Source: Rhizomucor pusillus (lineage: Eukaryota > Mucoromycota > Mucoromycetes > Mucorales > Lichtheimiaceae). Taken from it: a DNA stretch of 64,000 nucleotides. Position 1 is the first letter of the stretch, and every line of letters starts with the position of its first letter. Under the pieces are notes generated by a model. The model was not told the origin of the DNA. It saw nothing but the letters and a program-made list of their open reading frames with translations, and did no database searches. The stretch spans positions 84,180-148,179 of the forward strand of contig FWWN02000230.1 of assembly GCA_900175165.2 (NCBI GenBank), written 5' to 3'. Shown in pieces: positions 23,447-35,091 of this stretch. The position numbers and the translations under genes are program-made.

Positions 23447-23998
23447 TTCGTATATTATCTCGGTGAAGAAGCAAGTAAGGATTCAAAATATTCTATTCCT
23501 TTTATACGAAAATATTCTGCTTCCCAAAAGATCGCCAAGCAAGGAGTGCCGAGGGAGTATCAACAACAAGCGGAGTTGCAGACAATGCTCCCTGCCTCGC
23601 TAACTACTATGTTGTAAAACGATCTTGTCATCATATTTATGTGCATCTTGATGCGAGAAATAGCGCAATCATTCAATACAGTATCATATTTGTACAAGAC
23701 AATTTTATGTTACACGTTTGACCTGCGATGCTTTCATGAACAAGGATGGTAGATGTACATATACAGTGATTACTAGTTTACATGGGAAAAAGTGTGTGAG
23801 ATTCGATTTGTACACAAGTTTCAAGGGAGGTTAAACGCATCGCTTCCTGTCATCCAAGTACTGTGACTCCTACTCCTATTTACTGTCCTCCAACTATTGC
23901 GCGAAATACATCACGCCACGCACGACACACGTGCAGAGGCATTTAACTATGGATTTCTGCAAGTTGAATACTTAAGTATTCATGAATAATTTAGGGTA
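23447..23998. other. intergenic, no gene seen
   Basis: 552 bases between two genes on the minus strand; contains the promoter of the aspartyl-protease-like gene and the 3' flank of the membrane-protein gene. No coding frame, RNA gene or repeat noticed. Confidence 0.5.
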
Positions 23999-25514
23999 TC
24001 AAAAGCTGTTCCTCGTCTGCTTTGGCTGTAACACAGGACTTGGAACTTGCAGCGACGTGCATTCCATCGAGCGCGAGTACTCATTGTATCCGAAGTCCAG
24101 CTCGCAGACGGATGATCGAGAATAGCAACCTTCGTAGCTGAGCGTTCGCTCGCTTGCTGAAGCTTCAAGCCAGGAGGACGAATCGAGAAACGATGGCGAT
24201 TCACGAATAATAGGAGGCCGCGTGCTCGTCGTTCTCGTTGTTTCCCACATGGGAGGCCGCGACGCTGAAGTCGCGCTGTACGGGGTAGATGGATGCGTAT
24301 TTGAAGCACACTTGTAGCAAACTCCCGTTAATGGTGTATTAAATCCATACTCTATTCTGTCGTCATCATCGTGATGGTGGGACGACCTGCGTCCGTTGAC
24401 CATATCTTGGAATTCTGCTAGTGATTGCGTGAATTCAACGTCGTAGCCGATGAGAATGGCAAATGTCAAGTTCAGAATCGGCCATACTACCATGAGCTCC
24501 TGCGATTCATATCTCTGGAATAGCATATTAGCCGTAGAATCAAGTTTAGATATCTATGACAACGGATACTTACAACGATGATCAGCACCCCTGAACATAA
24601 ATTGATAAGCGTAAGAACCGAAGTACGCAATATGTTCTGCACAACAATCGTGATATACAGAGCTCGGTTGCCTTCTGTCTGTGTTATTTGCAATTTTCGA
24701 ATATGCCGAAGTAGAATGTAACTGATAACGACAGTGACGTATACATCGATGGCTGTGTCGTAAAACGTGTACACCGGTCCCCACTATCATTTACAATTTA
24801 GAAGGACGTCGTACATATACTGATAAACGATCATACTTACGAAAAATACAGCCTTGTAAAGACAGGTTTCGTATTGGGACATGCCATATTGCAATAATCC
24901 CACATCGACAGCACCTACAGCGAAGCGACCCACGAGTAGCAAAATATGGAAAATTCTGGCTTTCTTTCGGTATGAATGTGATATGACGGCGCGTGTCCGC
25001 ATTAACAGCACAGCTGCGCCTAGTAACATGCCAATGTGATAGAACGAGTCTCCTGCTCGCGTGATTGCGGTGCAAGCGTGGCGAATGCTAGTATATATCA
25101 ACGAAGTTAGAACAGGAACCAAATAATGTAACAATGGGCTGCAGAAAAGACTTACCCACGCTCGAGGGTTATGAACAGGATGGATTTAACAAGGAAAGCT
25201 AGACCAAGTGCTGCCTTTACAATTCGAACCTTGGTATTCTGCCTGTCTATCCTTCCGAGGACACAGCGTAGAAATAGCTCGCTGCCCATGTAGGCAAGAG
25301 CGCTGTAGAATCCAAAAACGGCTGTCTGGTATTTCGGTACTACAACTGGGTTTTCATGATCTGGCTCCATATGTCGAGGACAGAACAAAGAAGGGTCAAC
25401 AGCGGATACAATCCAAGGAAGAAGAAAAAGAGTTGATGATACAAGTGCAACACCAATTGTACTGCTGTTTCCGCGGGCTGAATCTTTCCCGGATGTTTCA
25501 CTCCAAACCCTCAT
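23999..25514 (-). CDS. polytopic integral membrane protein, unknown function
   Basis: I do not recognise the family. Four exons (25514-25156, 25087-24841, 24783-24574, 24514-23999) give 443 residues in frame. At least seven hydrophobic segments can be counted: TIGVALVSSTLFLLPWIVSA, a span around TAVFGFYSALAYMGSELFL, AALGLAFLVKSILFI, MLLGAAVLLM, HILLLVGRFAVGAVDVGLL, VYVTVVISYILLRHI, and the LRTSVLTLINLCSGVLIIV/ WPILNLTFAILIGY pair near the end. The last 150 residues are a polar, Ser/Thr-rich cytosolic-type tail with HHHDDDD and several SRS/STR clusters, suited to phosphorylation. The layout resembles fungal seven-transmembrane proteins of unknown role; a receptor function would be speculation. 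Confidence 0.8.
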
Positions 25515-26119
25515 CCAGAAACACTCTATTTAGAAATCAGAAAGTACTAGACAAAAAATGCGCATTATGTGGTTAATTGTTGCTCCGACGACCATGGAAA
25601 AAAAACATTACGTGGACAATCCTGCTTGCATTCCATAGGCTATGTAGCCGATCATTCGCAGACAAGATAATGTGTTGAGAGATTTAGATAGGGTATGTAG
25701 CAGATTACCCACGGAAATATATGATGATAGATAGATACTGTCTACTTTCGAAGATTTCGTCGGATCCTAGCATCGTGAGTGCAAGTTTACTAGAGATGTA
25801 ATTCTATCATCATTTAGGCGTTGGAATTTGATCTACTAAGTCAAGTCAAACATGTTTTATACGTAGATGAGGTTTATTTGATAAGATTGACAAAGCTACA
25901 CGTCTAGATAATTCTCGTAGTTATGCATAAACCTGCAATCAGAAGAAATGTTTCTGCTGGGAATCCGTATTTTCCATGCATCTTTATAATATTTGACAGA
26001 AGTTAAACTACAAAGATAGCAATACGATCAGGAGTAAATAAGATGCACGGGAAAGAACCGAAGAAGGGAGGATATGTCTTTTAGTACACTATTTGTATCC
26101 GATTGACTAATCATTCATA
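25515..26119. other. intergenic, no gene seen
   Basis: 605 AT-rich bases upstream of the membrane-protein gene. Nothing coding or structured is apparent. Confidence 0.45.
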
Positions 26120-26542
26120 TTATTTACGCAAAAAGCGTTCCCGGGATTCATCGGGAACCTCCCACGCACCTAAGATATAGTGGTATGATAAATACCTATG
26201 ACATATACAAGGACAGTAGGAAGACTCACCGTTTGACTGGTGGTGGGGGTGATTCGAAAAAATCCAGGGCTTACCCTCGAAGCCGGCTTGTGGTGGAAGA
26301 GCTGCCCATCGATATTGGGCGTTTTGATCTTGAAGCAACTCACCGTAGACGACAAGCAAGAGTAATGTTAAGCAAAAATGTGGTAAGCAAATGCACCACG
26401 CGCCAAGACAGAGGCTACTAGGGGACAGCTATAACAAGTAGAGTGAATTTCAGTAATCCCAATAAGTAAACATACAGAAAACTTACCGGGATGCAATGAA
26501 AAGCGAATCAGAGCCAAAGGACGGCAAACACAAAAGCTTCAT
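26120..26542 (-). CDS. possible small spliced gene, 96-residue protein with one membrane segment
   Basis: Not recognised. Three exons (26542-26487, 26414-26230, 26169-26120) with GTAAGT and GTGAGT donors and TAG acceptors join in phase to 291 bases, ending in TAA. The product has a hydrophobic stretch (residues about 20-45, CLGAWCICLPHFCLTLLLLV), then a polar region containing PPQAGFEGKPWIFSNHPHH and a charged C-terminus AWEVPDESRERFLRK. Such short single-span proteins include many small subunits of mitochondrial complexes, but no family match can be claimed. The middle acceptor is one of two choices. Support is only the exact phase and the splice consensus. Confidence 0.4.
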
Positions 26543-28178
26543 TTTTTTATGTATTTTGTCTATGTACTGATGATCATATGCTCTCATGTAATATGATTTC
26601 AGTGATATACAGTAGTCATTACATCTGAAGGCCGTCTGCGAAGTGTCGTACCTCAACCTGGCAGGGAGCTTATCAGTAAAACATGCAACGTGATCAGAGT
26701 CTTCTCTATAGAGAAATATGCAGCACGCTTATGCATCCAAGCTAACACCATTGAATTGTACATTTGCACATAAAGCCAGCTTGTAATAACGGTATGCATG
26801 GAGTATGAAGAAGGTAAGTACTTCAGATGGGCAAGCATGGGTCTGATGTAAACGATGTTGACAGTCTCTGGATGCATAAGAAAAAAGAAAGAAAAAGCAG
26901 GATAATGCCTGTCATGACTGTATCGAACTTCTTTCAGGCTAATGTCATCATTGATGCTCTTTCATTATCGGTGGGTCATGCAGCAATGGAAGAAAAATGT
27001 AGCTTTTATACAGCGATATCCATTCTAATATACTGATACGATGCGAAAAAGCCGATACGCATTTCTGCTCTTCGATGGAGTTTATAGTGACTAGAAAAGT
27101 GATGTTCACTTTCGCAGTTTGGCAGGCAGGATAGACACCAATCTTTGTGAAGAACTCGACTTTGGAAATCTTCGGATATTTAGCATCGTATATGCACTAT
27201 GTTCAGACCTAACCGATAACCAGCAGCGAGGTAGATAGGAGCATAGTTGTGAAAGCAAACTCTTTGAGTGGAAAACAGACTACATTGAATGAACAGCTAA
27301 ATGTATCTGTCATTTAGGGGAAACATGCCTGTACTATATCGGAATGAGTAATGGAATGTATATATGAGGATTTAAAATGTTCATTTATGGATTAAGGGTT
27401 TGTATTCCTAAAATCTCCAGTGTCTTTGCCCACGATATTCTGCAAATAAAGAGGTAAATAAAGCAACATGTGTATTTTCGAAATCATTGGTGTCTGTGCG
27501 CGACGCAAGGGCGCCAGGATTTCTCGCACTTTGATCTAGCATAGAGTTGACATTGGTGAATTAAGCTTTTGTATCCTTCAAAAGACTGAGGAATGTTTCG
27601 TGCAGTATAACCAGGAACTTTGGTCCATGACACTAGGCCGTTGGTGTGTGAAGATATCAAATAGAATAGAGAAATATAACAGCTTAAGAGTGTATTCTCG
27701 CAAGCGCAGGTCTGAATAAACCGGGAATCCGACAGCGCTTACTTGCAATAGCGAAGCGGTAGCAATACCGCCGGAGAATGGAGGTTTATGAAGGCCAAGC
27801 AAGGTTATCATCTATTGTGGATTTCACTGCAAACCTTTTCGCTTACGGGGTATGAGCGCAGCGAGCCAACTGCGGGGAGCGCGGCGACCGCTAAAGCACT
27901 TGTACATGATTAAATAAATAACACGATGCAGTAATTGAAAGCTGGTTTAACAATAAAAATTGCATTCAATCAACACTTTACAAGAACGTACACCTGATAA
28001 GCACACTTGGTACTTGCAGGAAGATTCCATGAAAGGGAGCTCTGAGCATTTCACTATTATAACTATGCTCGATGAGCTACTTGAGGCGTGAAATCGTTGG
28101 ATCTCCGCAGTTACGAGATTGTGTGGGAGGGACGCGTAAGTCAGGCAGTCTGCTTTATTTTCAACTCAATACCTCGTT
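26543..28178. other. gene-poor intergenic region
   Basis: 1.6 kb with only short, non-conserved open frames. A short GC-richer patch near 27840-27900 stands out from the AT-rich surroundings, but I could not identify it as a tRNA or other RNA gene. The right end contains the promoter of the proteasome gene. Confidence 0.45.
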
Positions 28179-29065
28179 ATGGACTACGCAATCGCGAATC
28201 CCTCTGAATATTATTCATCGGCTCCTATGGATCATCGCTTTGAACCATACGACGATAATGGAGGGTAGGCTTCGTTGGAAAATGCACCGTGAACCTGGAA
28301 CTGACAATTTGGCGACAACCAGAACAAGTTTGGCCATTGCCGGCAAGGACTTTTGCGTCGTTGCTTCTGATACTCGACAAAGCACTGGTTACAATATCAA
28401 CTCACGATATGCACCTAAAGCTTACACACTTGCTGACAATGCCGTAATTGCAATGAATGGATTCCACGCCGATGGATTAACGCTCAAGAAAGTACTCGAC
28501 CAGCGACTCAAGGTGGGTTAACAATACACAGTTCTGCAGTGATGGATGAAAGATTTAGTTGTAACAAACGTTGTTAGTGGTACAAATTCTCTCACGACAA
28601 GGACATGTCCTGCACTGCACTTGCACAGATGCTCTCTATCACCCTTTACCAGCGACGATTCTTCCCATACTATAGTTTCTGCTGTCTCGGCGGTGTAGAT
28701 GATAAAGGTAGAATGGCTTTGAGTTTTATGCTGGAAGGGAAATAGGTTTACCTGACGGGTGATAATTAGGTGAAGGAGCTGTATACTGCTACGATGCCAT
28801 TGGTTCATACGAACGCGAAGCTTACCGAGCGAACGGATCAGCTGCTGCTTTAATCCAGCCTTTCTTGGACAACCAAGTTGGACGTAAAAACATGCAAGGC
28901 GTGTCTTATGCACCGCTGGAACTCGACACCGTCATCAGAATTGTCAAGGATGCATTCACCTCAGCAACAGAACGTGACATTTATACCGGTGATTGTCTGC
29001 AAATCTTTATCATTCGAAAGGGCCAGCCTGTAGAAGTGCAGCATTATCCATTGAAGAGAGATTAA
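28179..29065 (+). CDS. PRE7: proteasome core subunit beta-6 (PSMB1/Pre7)
   Basis: Non-catalytic beta subunit of the 20S proteasome. Four exons (28179-28264, 28323-28512, 28578-28707, 28770-29065) give 233 residues. After a short propeptide (MDYAIANPSEYY) comes GGTSLAIAGKDFCVVASDTR, with NSRYAPKAYTLADN, RRFFPYYSFCCLGGVDDKG, YDAIGSYERE, QPFLDNQVGRKN and FTSATERDIYTGD, all matching Pre7. Exon 2 starts at the acceptor that restores G-G-T-S. ATG 28179 is preferred over upstream frames because it gives the conserved propeptide. Confidence 0.97.
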
Positions 29066-29159
29066 ACGCAATTATTTTGCATACGATTGTATAAGGACAA
29101 AATTCTGAAGAATGTTGTACAAGTAGAGGAGAAGGGAATGGAAAAGGAGGATGGGGGAG

Positions 29160-30437
29160 CTAGGAACGTCGTGTCGGCCGAAGTTCGAAAAAGCTACCAT
29201 GTTGATTTGCCCAGGCGATACATAGCCGCTCTTGCTCCTCGCACAATGTGAGCAGCACTCGTTTCCTACAAAGCGTAGCAACTGTGGCCCAGTCATTGAT
29301 CAAGTGGCATTCTCGCATTTCAAAGACTGATAAATTAGGGCAATATTGAGCATATGCCCTGAGTGTGGCGTTTGTCAACTTTTGGCAATTATTGACGGAT
29401 ACCCGTTCCAAATGCCGGTGCCTGGTTTTAGCAAGAAGGATCATACACTCGTCGTCGATATCGCAACCGGCCAATCCCAGTACGTTGACTTTAGTGTTCA
29501 AGGCGACGAGCCGTATAGAAGCTGAGGTAATCCGTTCCCTGTCACGGACTCGTCCGACGTTCAGATGACAAAGTTCTGTGCATCGCGTGGCAACGAGGGA
29601 GATGGATCTATCCGATATGAGGCCGCATGCACGCAGGTCCAGGTGCTGCAACCCGGGACAGTGCTCTGCAACGCGGATAACTATTTCGTCAGTGATCCTG
29701 TGGCATCCAGCAAGTGATAGATGGGTCAGGCGGCCATGCAAAACAAAAGGTGTGATAGCATAGTCTTCCAGGTGGTCACATATGTACAAATCCAGTTTTT
29801 CAAGGTGTGTTGCTTGGTGCCCGATGCATACCAAGGGCGCATTCACCGATTCTTTTTTCAGTTTCCGGAGCGTCAGGGACCGCATTACTCGTCGATAATA
29901 ATTGACAAAATGGGATGCTGACGATGGTGGCAACGGTTGGCACTTTGCTGCTGCTACTAACGATGATGATGATGATGATGATGATGAAGAGGATAACAGT
30001 GCTAACGGATCCTGCTGCTCGAATGCAAGTACTGACAAATCACTACCGAGCGGGACAGGTCTCCTCGAATACGATGGTCCATTGGGTTCTGAATGTGACG
30101 CAAATAGTCCGTCGAGGAAACTGGGAAGAAGAAGAAGAGGACTCGGTCTATATGTAATGGATCTTTTGAATGCTGAGCAGTAGGCAAACTTGAGAAATGC
30201 AGCGTAGTCTGTTTTCGTGTCTTGGAATGCAATGTCGCGCCAAAGAATCGATGCAGCGCAATCATGCCACAGTCGATTGACCAAGAGACAATTCCTTACG
30301 TCAGAGTAAGAATGCCTGTCCTGTTTTGAAAAGATTTCGCTGATGATTAGGCTGACGATCTCGGGTAGGCATATCGCTAGATGCGGCTGATACTTTGCAT
30401 CCTCGGGCTGTTTCTTTGGCAACATCCGCTTGAACAT
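29160..30437 (-). CDS. F-box and leucine-rich-repeat protein
   Basis: Intronless, 425 residues. Residues about 22-70 look like an F-box (LPEIVSLIISEIFS, then CLLVNRLWHDCAASILWRDI), which would bind Skp1 in an SCF ubiquitin ligase. From about residue 205 a run of cysteine-containing leucine-rich repeats follows (LEKLDLYICD, LTHLSLAGCHRITDE, LQHLDLRACGLISD, LCHLNVGRV, VNVLGLAGCDIDDE, LERVSVNNCQKLTN, LSVFEMRECHLIND), typical of the Grr1/FBXL substrate-binding domain. A poly-Ser run near residues 148-160 comes from a trinucleotide repeat. Substrate unknown. Confidence 0.92.
   Translation of the reverse strand: MFKRMLPKKQPEDAKYQPHLAICLPEIVSLIISEIFSKQDRHSYSDVRNCLLVNRLWHDCAASILWRDIAFQDTKTDYAAFLKFAYCSAFKRSITYRPSPLLLLPSFLDGLFASHSEPNGPSYSRRPVPLGSDLSVLAFEQQDPLALLSSSSSSSSSSSLVAAAKCQPLPPSSASHFVNYYRRVMRSLTLRKLKKESVNAPLVCIGHQATHLEKLDLYICDHLEDYAITPFVLHGRLTHLSLAGCHRITDEIVIRVAEHCPGLQHLDLRACGLISDRSISLVATRCTELCHLNVGRVRDRERITSASIRLVALNTKVNVLGLAGCDIDDECMILLAKTRHRHLERVSVNNCQKLTNATLRAYAQYCPNLSVFEMRECHLINDWATVATLCRKRVLLTLCEEQERLCIAWANQHGSFFELRPTRRS
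29962..29990. repeat. GAT trinucleotide repeat inside the F-box gene
   Basis: Eight or so tandem gat units on the given strand encode the poly-Ser tract of the F-box protein on the other strand. Such coding microsatellites vary in length between strains. Confidence 0.85.
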
Positions 30438-31681
30438 CGTTACTGTTGTTGTCGATTAAAAAAGATATAGATTAAGTTGGGGTTTACGATAAATAGGGAA
30501 AAGGAAAGGAAGTGCGAAAGAGTGTTTCATTTCTTCAAGAACGTAATCTCTTTTTTCTTCTGCATTCTTGGAAGTATTGTCATCATTTGTCGAATGCTCC
30601 CTTTTTTTACAATAAATATCCAAAACAAACGGTCTTTTGCGCAAATGTATAGGTTTCCTCGGTATATCTCTGTTCGCTACATACACTTAAGAACTGTGTA
30701 TGATATACAGTATGCAAATCCATACATTGCACGTTGCAAGTAATGGACTGCTTTAGAGTATACAATATCAACATTTTTAGCTATTTGGGCAATGGAATTG
30801 ATTTCGGTCCCTCATGACTATCCAACGTGCGATCACGGGCTCACTTGTTGAGGTCCCAATAAAAGTCAACTAGCCACCCAATACGTGATCAGGTCACTGT
30901 CAAAACAAAAAGGATAATTAAGCTGTCTCAGCATATTACTTTCCAAAGTACATGTGCGCAGACTGAGAACAGACATGTTTATATTCACGGGTTTATTACA
31001 TGTATACTGTCCGTCGATGAGTGCTGATATCCAATTTATTCCATGACAGTCGTAGAGATAATATGAATAGCAAACATTGTAGTCAGAGACAGCATCTGAT
31101 CAAGACGATGTTGCAAGATGGTTCACTCTGTAGAGCACGCATTCATTAAATATCAAGTAAATTACTTTCAGAATTTATAGAAGCCTCGAAGTATAGAGCA
31201 TATGGTTCTCCTTTTAATACATTTCCTAATTCCTACGCGCTAGGCGAGAACAACTTTATTGTCATGCCTAGCATCACTTGTGCGCCAAAGAAAGACAACA
31301 TTCTCCAATCAATAAATGGCCTCGCTTAGTTCAGTTATTTACAAAACAAATTCTAATTTACATTGGATGATGAGTATTACAGAATACTGTTGCTGTTTAT
31401 TGACAAATACATACTGTGTGCTAGTATAGCAAAGTATTGAACAGTTCCTATCATAATTTGCACAAACGTTCATACATTCATTGTTTCATCTGCTAATAAG
31501 CACTTGCTCCTAACAGACAGCAGCCTCCCAAGAACATTCCCGTGCAGGCACAGCAAAATACATGACCTGATTGGCTGGATGCCTCAGGCGCAAATGTCCA
31601 ATGATAATCTAGCATGGGTACATGCGATGCCACCTTTTCGCTTATTTAGAGCTTCCTTCCCGTTCTTTCTTTTCTTCCTTC
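30438..31681. promoter_or_regulatory. 1.2-kb divergent spacer, F-box / bHLH genes
   Basis: AT-rich spacer between the F-box gene start (minus strand) and the bHLH gene start (plus strand). It must hold both promoters. Only short, non-conserved frames occur. A long upstream region is common for regulated transcription factors, but no element is identified. Confidence 0.45.
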
Positions 31682-32287
31682 ATGGAAGCCAACAAGAAGA
31701 ACCAGATATCTCCAGTATCGTCACCTTCTTCACAGGCACCACCTCCATCTTCTTCTACGTCCACTGCTGCTGGCACATCCGCGACAACTTTGGCAACACA
31801 TAGCTCTCCGCCGTCAGCTGCTGCTGGATTTCATTTGTACTCTTCTTCACCGCCTCCAACATACTACTGGCATCTTTCACCTCCACTGCAACCCAAGACA
31901 TCAACGTCATCAGATGATCGCATACTGTCATCCGCCCAGGAAAGGGAGCAACAGCGCCGGTTATCACACAGCTCTATTGAAAAACGGCGAAGAGAAAAGA
32001 TCAATGATAAGATCCAGCAACTAAAGTTACTTATACCCGAGTGTAATCCATGCCCAGATCGAGACCCGATTGCAGCCCCGTCTTTTCATCAACCTTTGCA
32101 TAAACTCAACATCCTCCAAGCAGCTATCGACTACATCGAGCACTTGCATCGCGTCCTGGTTGATGCAGCCGAGAATCCTGATGTGGAGCGCGATGCCGAA
32201 GCTACAGCGTTGCTGCAGAGTCCAAAGGTTACCAAAGTGATTGAGCACGCATACAAAACTTTAAAGGTAGAAAAGACAAATTCATAG
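31682..32287 (+). CDS. basic helix-loop-helix transcription factor
   Basis: Single exon, 201 residues from ATG 31682; an in-frame ATG at 31622 would add 20 residues. The first 90 residues are Ser/Pro/Thr-rich. Residues about 91-160 are the bHLH domain: basic region HSSIEKRRREKIND, helix 1 KIQQLKLLIPE, an unusually long loop with NPCPDRDP, helix 2 LNILQAAIDYIEHLHRVL. The His-Glu-Arg triad (H, E+4, R+8) is the class B pattern expected to contact CACGTG E-boxes. No leucine zipper is seen after helix 2. The target genes are unknown. Confidence 0.9.
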   Translation: MEANKKNQISPVSSPSSQAPPPSSSTSTAAGTSATTLATHSSPPSAAAGFHLYSSSPPPTYYWHLSPPLQPKTSTSSDDRILSSAQEREQQRRLSHSSIEKRRREKINDKIQQLKLLIPECNPCPDRDPIAAPSFHQPLHKLNILQAAIDYIEHLHRVLVDAAENPDVERDAEATALLQSPKVTKVIEHAYKTLKVEKTNS

Positions 32288-32399
32288 GCGTTTGTTGCAT
32301 TATCTTGCTTTCCAGAAAGAAAAAAAAAAAAGAGGGAAACGATACTCTCAAATCTAAAAAATGAATACGTAAACATCGTTGAAACAAAAGACAATACAT

Positions 32400-33050
32400 G
32401 CTCTTTCTAGACAGTTTTCGTTCGTTAATGGAAATCGTCGCAAAACGAGTGAATTTTTAATCCGTATAGAGTTTGTGATATCCTTATGATAAGATTGTAC
32501 TGCTCGAAGACAACCGAAGGGTTCTCATCGACGTACTCTAGAATGACCTTCTTATGCTCTTCACCAAGGATACGCGGACGAACATTCTTCTTACGCTTCG
32601 CGAATATGCTATCCGGATTCACCTCATACTGTTTGGCCCATGTTTTAGCTGTACGGACATGGATAGCTAACTGTTTTGCGGCAGCTGAAGCACTCTGAAC
32701 TTTCTCAAACATCAGTTTGAAGAATCTAACTTTGTCCTGATCCGTGTAGAGCGTGTACACTCGCTTGATCGACGCTTCTTTCATGCGGACGACCATATCC
32801 TTCTGTCTGCATGGCATCTGATTGGCCACCGCTCTCGCGAGGTCGATTACGCAAATACTGCGTGTATGAACTTAGCGTTTCAAGAGCATACTGCTTTTCG
32901 TCGACGGCGGAGTCCATGGGCTCAGGTCTGCCGTACTCATCGACAGCATTGCCTTGCCCATCTTCATAAAAAAACTGGATACTCATCTTGTAATTTGACA
33001 TTTCAATCATACGATGTGGCAGGAAGGAGGGAAGCTGGGCTAACAATGTT
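32400..33050 (-). pseudogene. truncated Tc1/mariner-like transposase relic
   Basis: Minus-strand frames encode the N-terminal part of a transposase family that I know as frequent in Mucorales: YEDGQGNAVDEYGRPEPMD at 32880-33000, then in another frame DMVVRMKEASIKRVYTLYTD, SASAAAKQLAIHVRTAKTWA (helix-turn-helix) and RKKNVRPRILGEEHKKVILEY. The two parts are in different frames around 32820, and homology stops after ENPSVVFEQ at about 32500, before the catalytic DDE domain. It is therefore a broken, inactive copy. No terminal inverted repeats were found by eye. Confidence 0.8.
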
Positions 33051-33419
33051 TACATGCTTTATATACTCTTGGAAGATGCGACATCTGACTTGTCAGCGCT
33101 GCGAAATCTAGTTTTGGGAAATGCCGTTTTCATCGCTTTGAATATTCGAGGACAGATCAAGGATCTTGATATGGACGATAATCATATGACGATTTCCACT
33201 GCTGAAAGGATGAAATCCGTCGGTGGAGACGCTAAAATGAATAATTTCATGGTCCATGCTATTCTTCGTCTAATATATGCTGTGTGCTTCCCCATCAATC
33301 ACGTCTTGCTTCATTGCTGCATTTGGAGCTTGCCAGGACGCCAAGTTTTCTCTGTTATTGTCACCATCTTAAATCAGGGCAAGCTGCTTCGCTATAGGAA
33401 GGTACATCATTCATCGTTC

Positions 33420-33600
33420 AGCTGAAGTGATGAGTTCCTTTCGTAGCGGGAAAGCCCACAGAAAGTACAGCTCTTTTCTGGATCGCCGCGCTCGGTCTTA
33501 AATAGCATGCAGCCGTTAGGACACATATCATATAGGATCGGCTGAACGGGATACTTCTTCAAGAACTCTTTTTTTCTGCTTGTTAATACTCATAAGTACA
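33420..33600 (-). mobile_element. fragment resembling a CACTA-type (Tnp2-like) element
   Basis: The minus strand reads FLKKYPVQPILYDMCPNGCMLF and then a C-x2-C motif (SCTFCGLSRYE). Tyr-Asp-x-Cys-Pro-x-x-Cys followed by a second Cys pair and RY resembles the zinc-binding start of Tnp2-like transposases. Only some 50 residues remain. The identification rests on this motif alone. Confidence 0.4.
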
Positions 33601-33675
33601 TGTTATCTACAACGCAAAGTAGCAATTCGTTTAGTTTACCTGAAATAATCTGTCAAACCAAGTCGCGTTCCAGTT

Positions 33676-35091
33676 TCATGGATGATTTATAGGAATATGG
33701 AGACCACGAGATGCCGTATCAAACAAAAATTCATATGGTGACAAAACTAATGCTTGATGGTCTTTGGTCCTATAGGCATACAGGGTACTTGAAATGTAAC
33801 ATTGCCGTAATCGAGATGTATTGTTCATCAACTTCTTGAGCGCCGTCATAAGTGTACCGCTGAGCCTTTCAGCCATACCATTTGTCTCGGGATGATATGG
33901 CGAAGTTAGATGATGTCGCGCTGTCAGTAATTCGCATAGCTGCTGGAAGAACCGGTTGTCATACTGAGAACCACCATCACTCGCGAAAACTTTGGGAGAT
34001 CCGAATACAGTGCACTAATGATTTCTTCGTGCACAAAATCCGGGGTGCTTTCGGCGTCAACCACCTTCACTGCCTTGACAAACTGCTATCGAGTATATTG
34101 TCCCATTGCAACCAGGATATAACAATTACACATGTTACTTGCTGGATCAACGATGCTTCTTATGTCGCAAGATTAGAATCCCAGCGTCTAGCTTGACATT
34201 GATTTCTGGGAGTCGGTGGAATACTCGTTGCAAATTCCTCAAAAGAACCTGAAGACACTGTAAGATCGTCAATATAGGTCGCCATAGATTCTGGTATAAA
34301 CCTCTCCATTGCAATAAATATGGCTCTAGCAAAAGCTGTTGGGCCATTTTTGATGCCAAATGGCATCACCTTGTATGAGTAACAACACCATGGAGCGCAA
34401 TGGTCAGCTTGTCCAGTGAATCCCCCGCTACCCGTACTTGATGATAACCTTTAGCAGATCTAATGTCGAAAGAATTCGTCCGTTCCTCAAAGTGTCCAAC
34501 ACATCAACTAGTTGTGGGATTGACCACGGATCGGAAACCGTCACTTTGTTCAAAGTTTGGAGGTTTGTAACTAGCCACTTATCGCTGGTCTTCTTCACGA
34601 AGAAACACGAAACGACTATCCGACCAGTGTGCCTTGGCCACTCGTCAGCTCTAATATGCCTTGTTTTACCATTTTTCGTCATCTCTCCAAGGGTCAACTC
34701 TCGTTCCGAGTATGACATCCAAGCATTTGGTCAACTTTTGATTGGTTGAGCCCCACCAGTATTGACATGCAGTTTCTTTAATGACATACCGAAAAGATCC
34801 AGGTTCCGAAACAGTAACTTTTTCAATGCTCTGATAGAGTAGTTTTGATCGACTTTTCTAGTAAGACTTGAATTTCGGTAACATGCTCGGCCTTTGCATC
34901 CTCCGGCCATCGAAGAATATGTTCAAGCCGCTCATGTCGTGTAGTGTATGACGTATGGATGCAGGAGGCGTGACTCCTGTCTCCCTAAAAATCTCGAAAA
35001 CCATCCAGGAATACAGTAGTCATTCTGTAGGTTTACTTAGTTTTTCAGGCGTGCTATGATTATCCACTTTGCGTTTTCCGCTAGAAGGCAT
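33676..35091 (-). mobile_element. degenerate Ty3/gypsy-type LTR retrotransposon remnant
   Basis: Minus strand, reading from 35091: a possible gag start (MPSSGKRKVDNHS), a short gag-like piece (RHERLEHILRWPEDAKAEH), then reverse-transcriptase pieces. These include CFFVKKTSDKW, TLNKVTVSDPWSIPQLVDVL and LSTLDL at 34450-34620, and MPFGIKNGPTAFARAIF with the YIDDL active-site motif at 34260-34360. The integrase follows directly (SDGGSQYDNRFFQQLCELL, SPYHPETNGMAERLSGTLM, 33700-34100). RNase H is missing, frames shift, and an in-frame stop interrupts the integrase. The element is dead; its LTRs were not located. Confidence 0.85.

Noticed and set aside
27840..27900. GC-richer patch that might be an RNA gene
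   Set aside because: No convincing secondary structure or conserved tRNA/snRNA motif could be made by eye.
33054..33425. 123-residue plus-strand frame within the transposon relics
   Set aside because: No known domain; it sits between transposon fragments read from the other strand and is likely chance or part of the relic.
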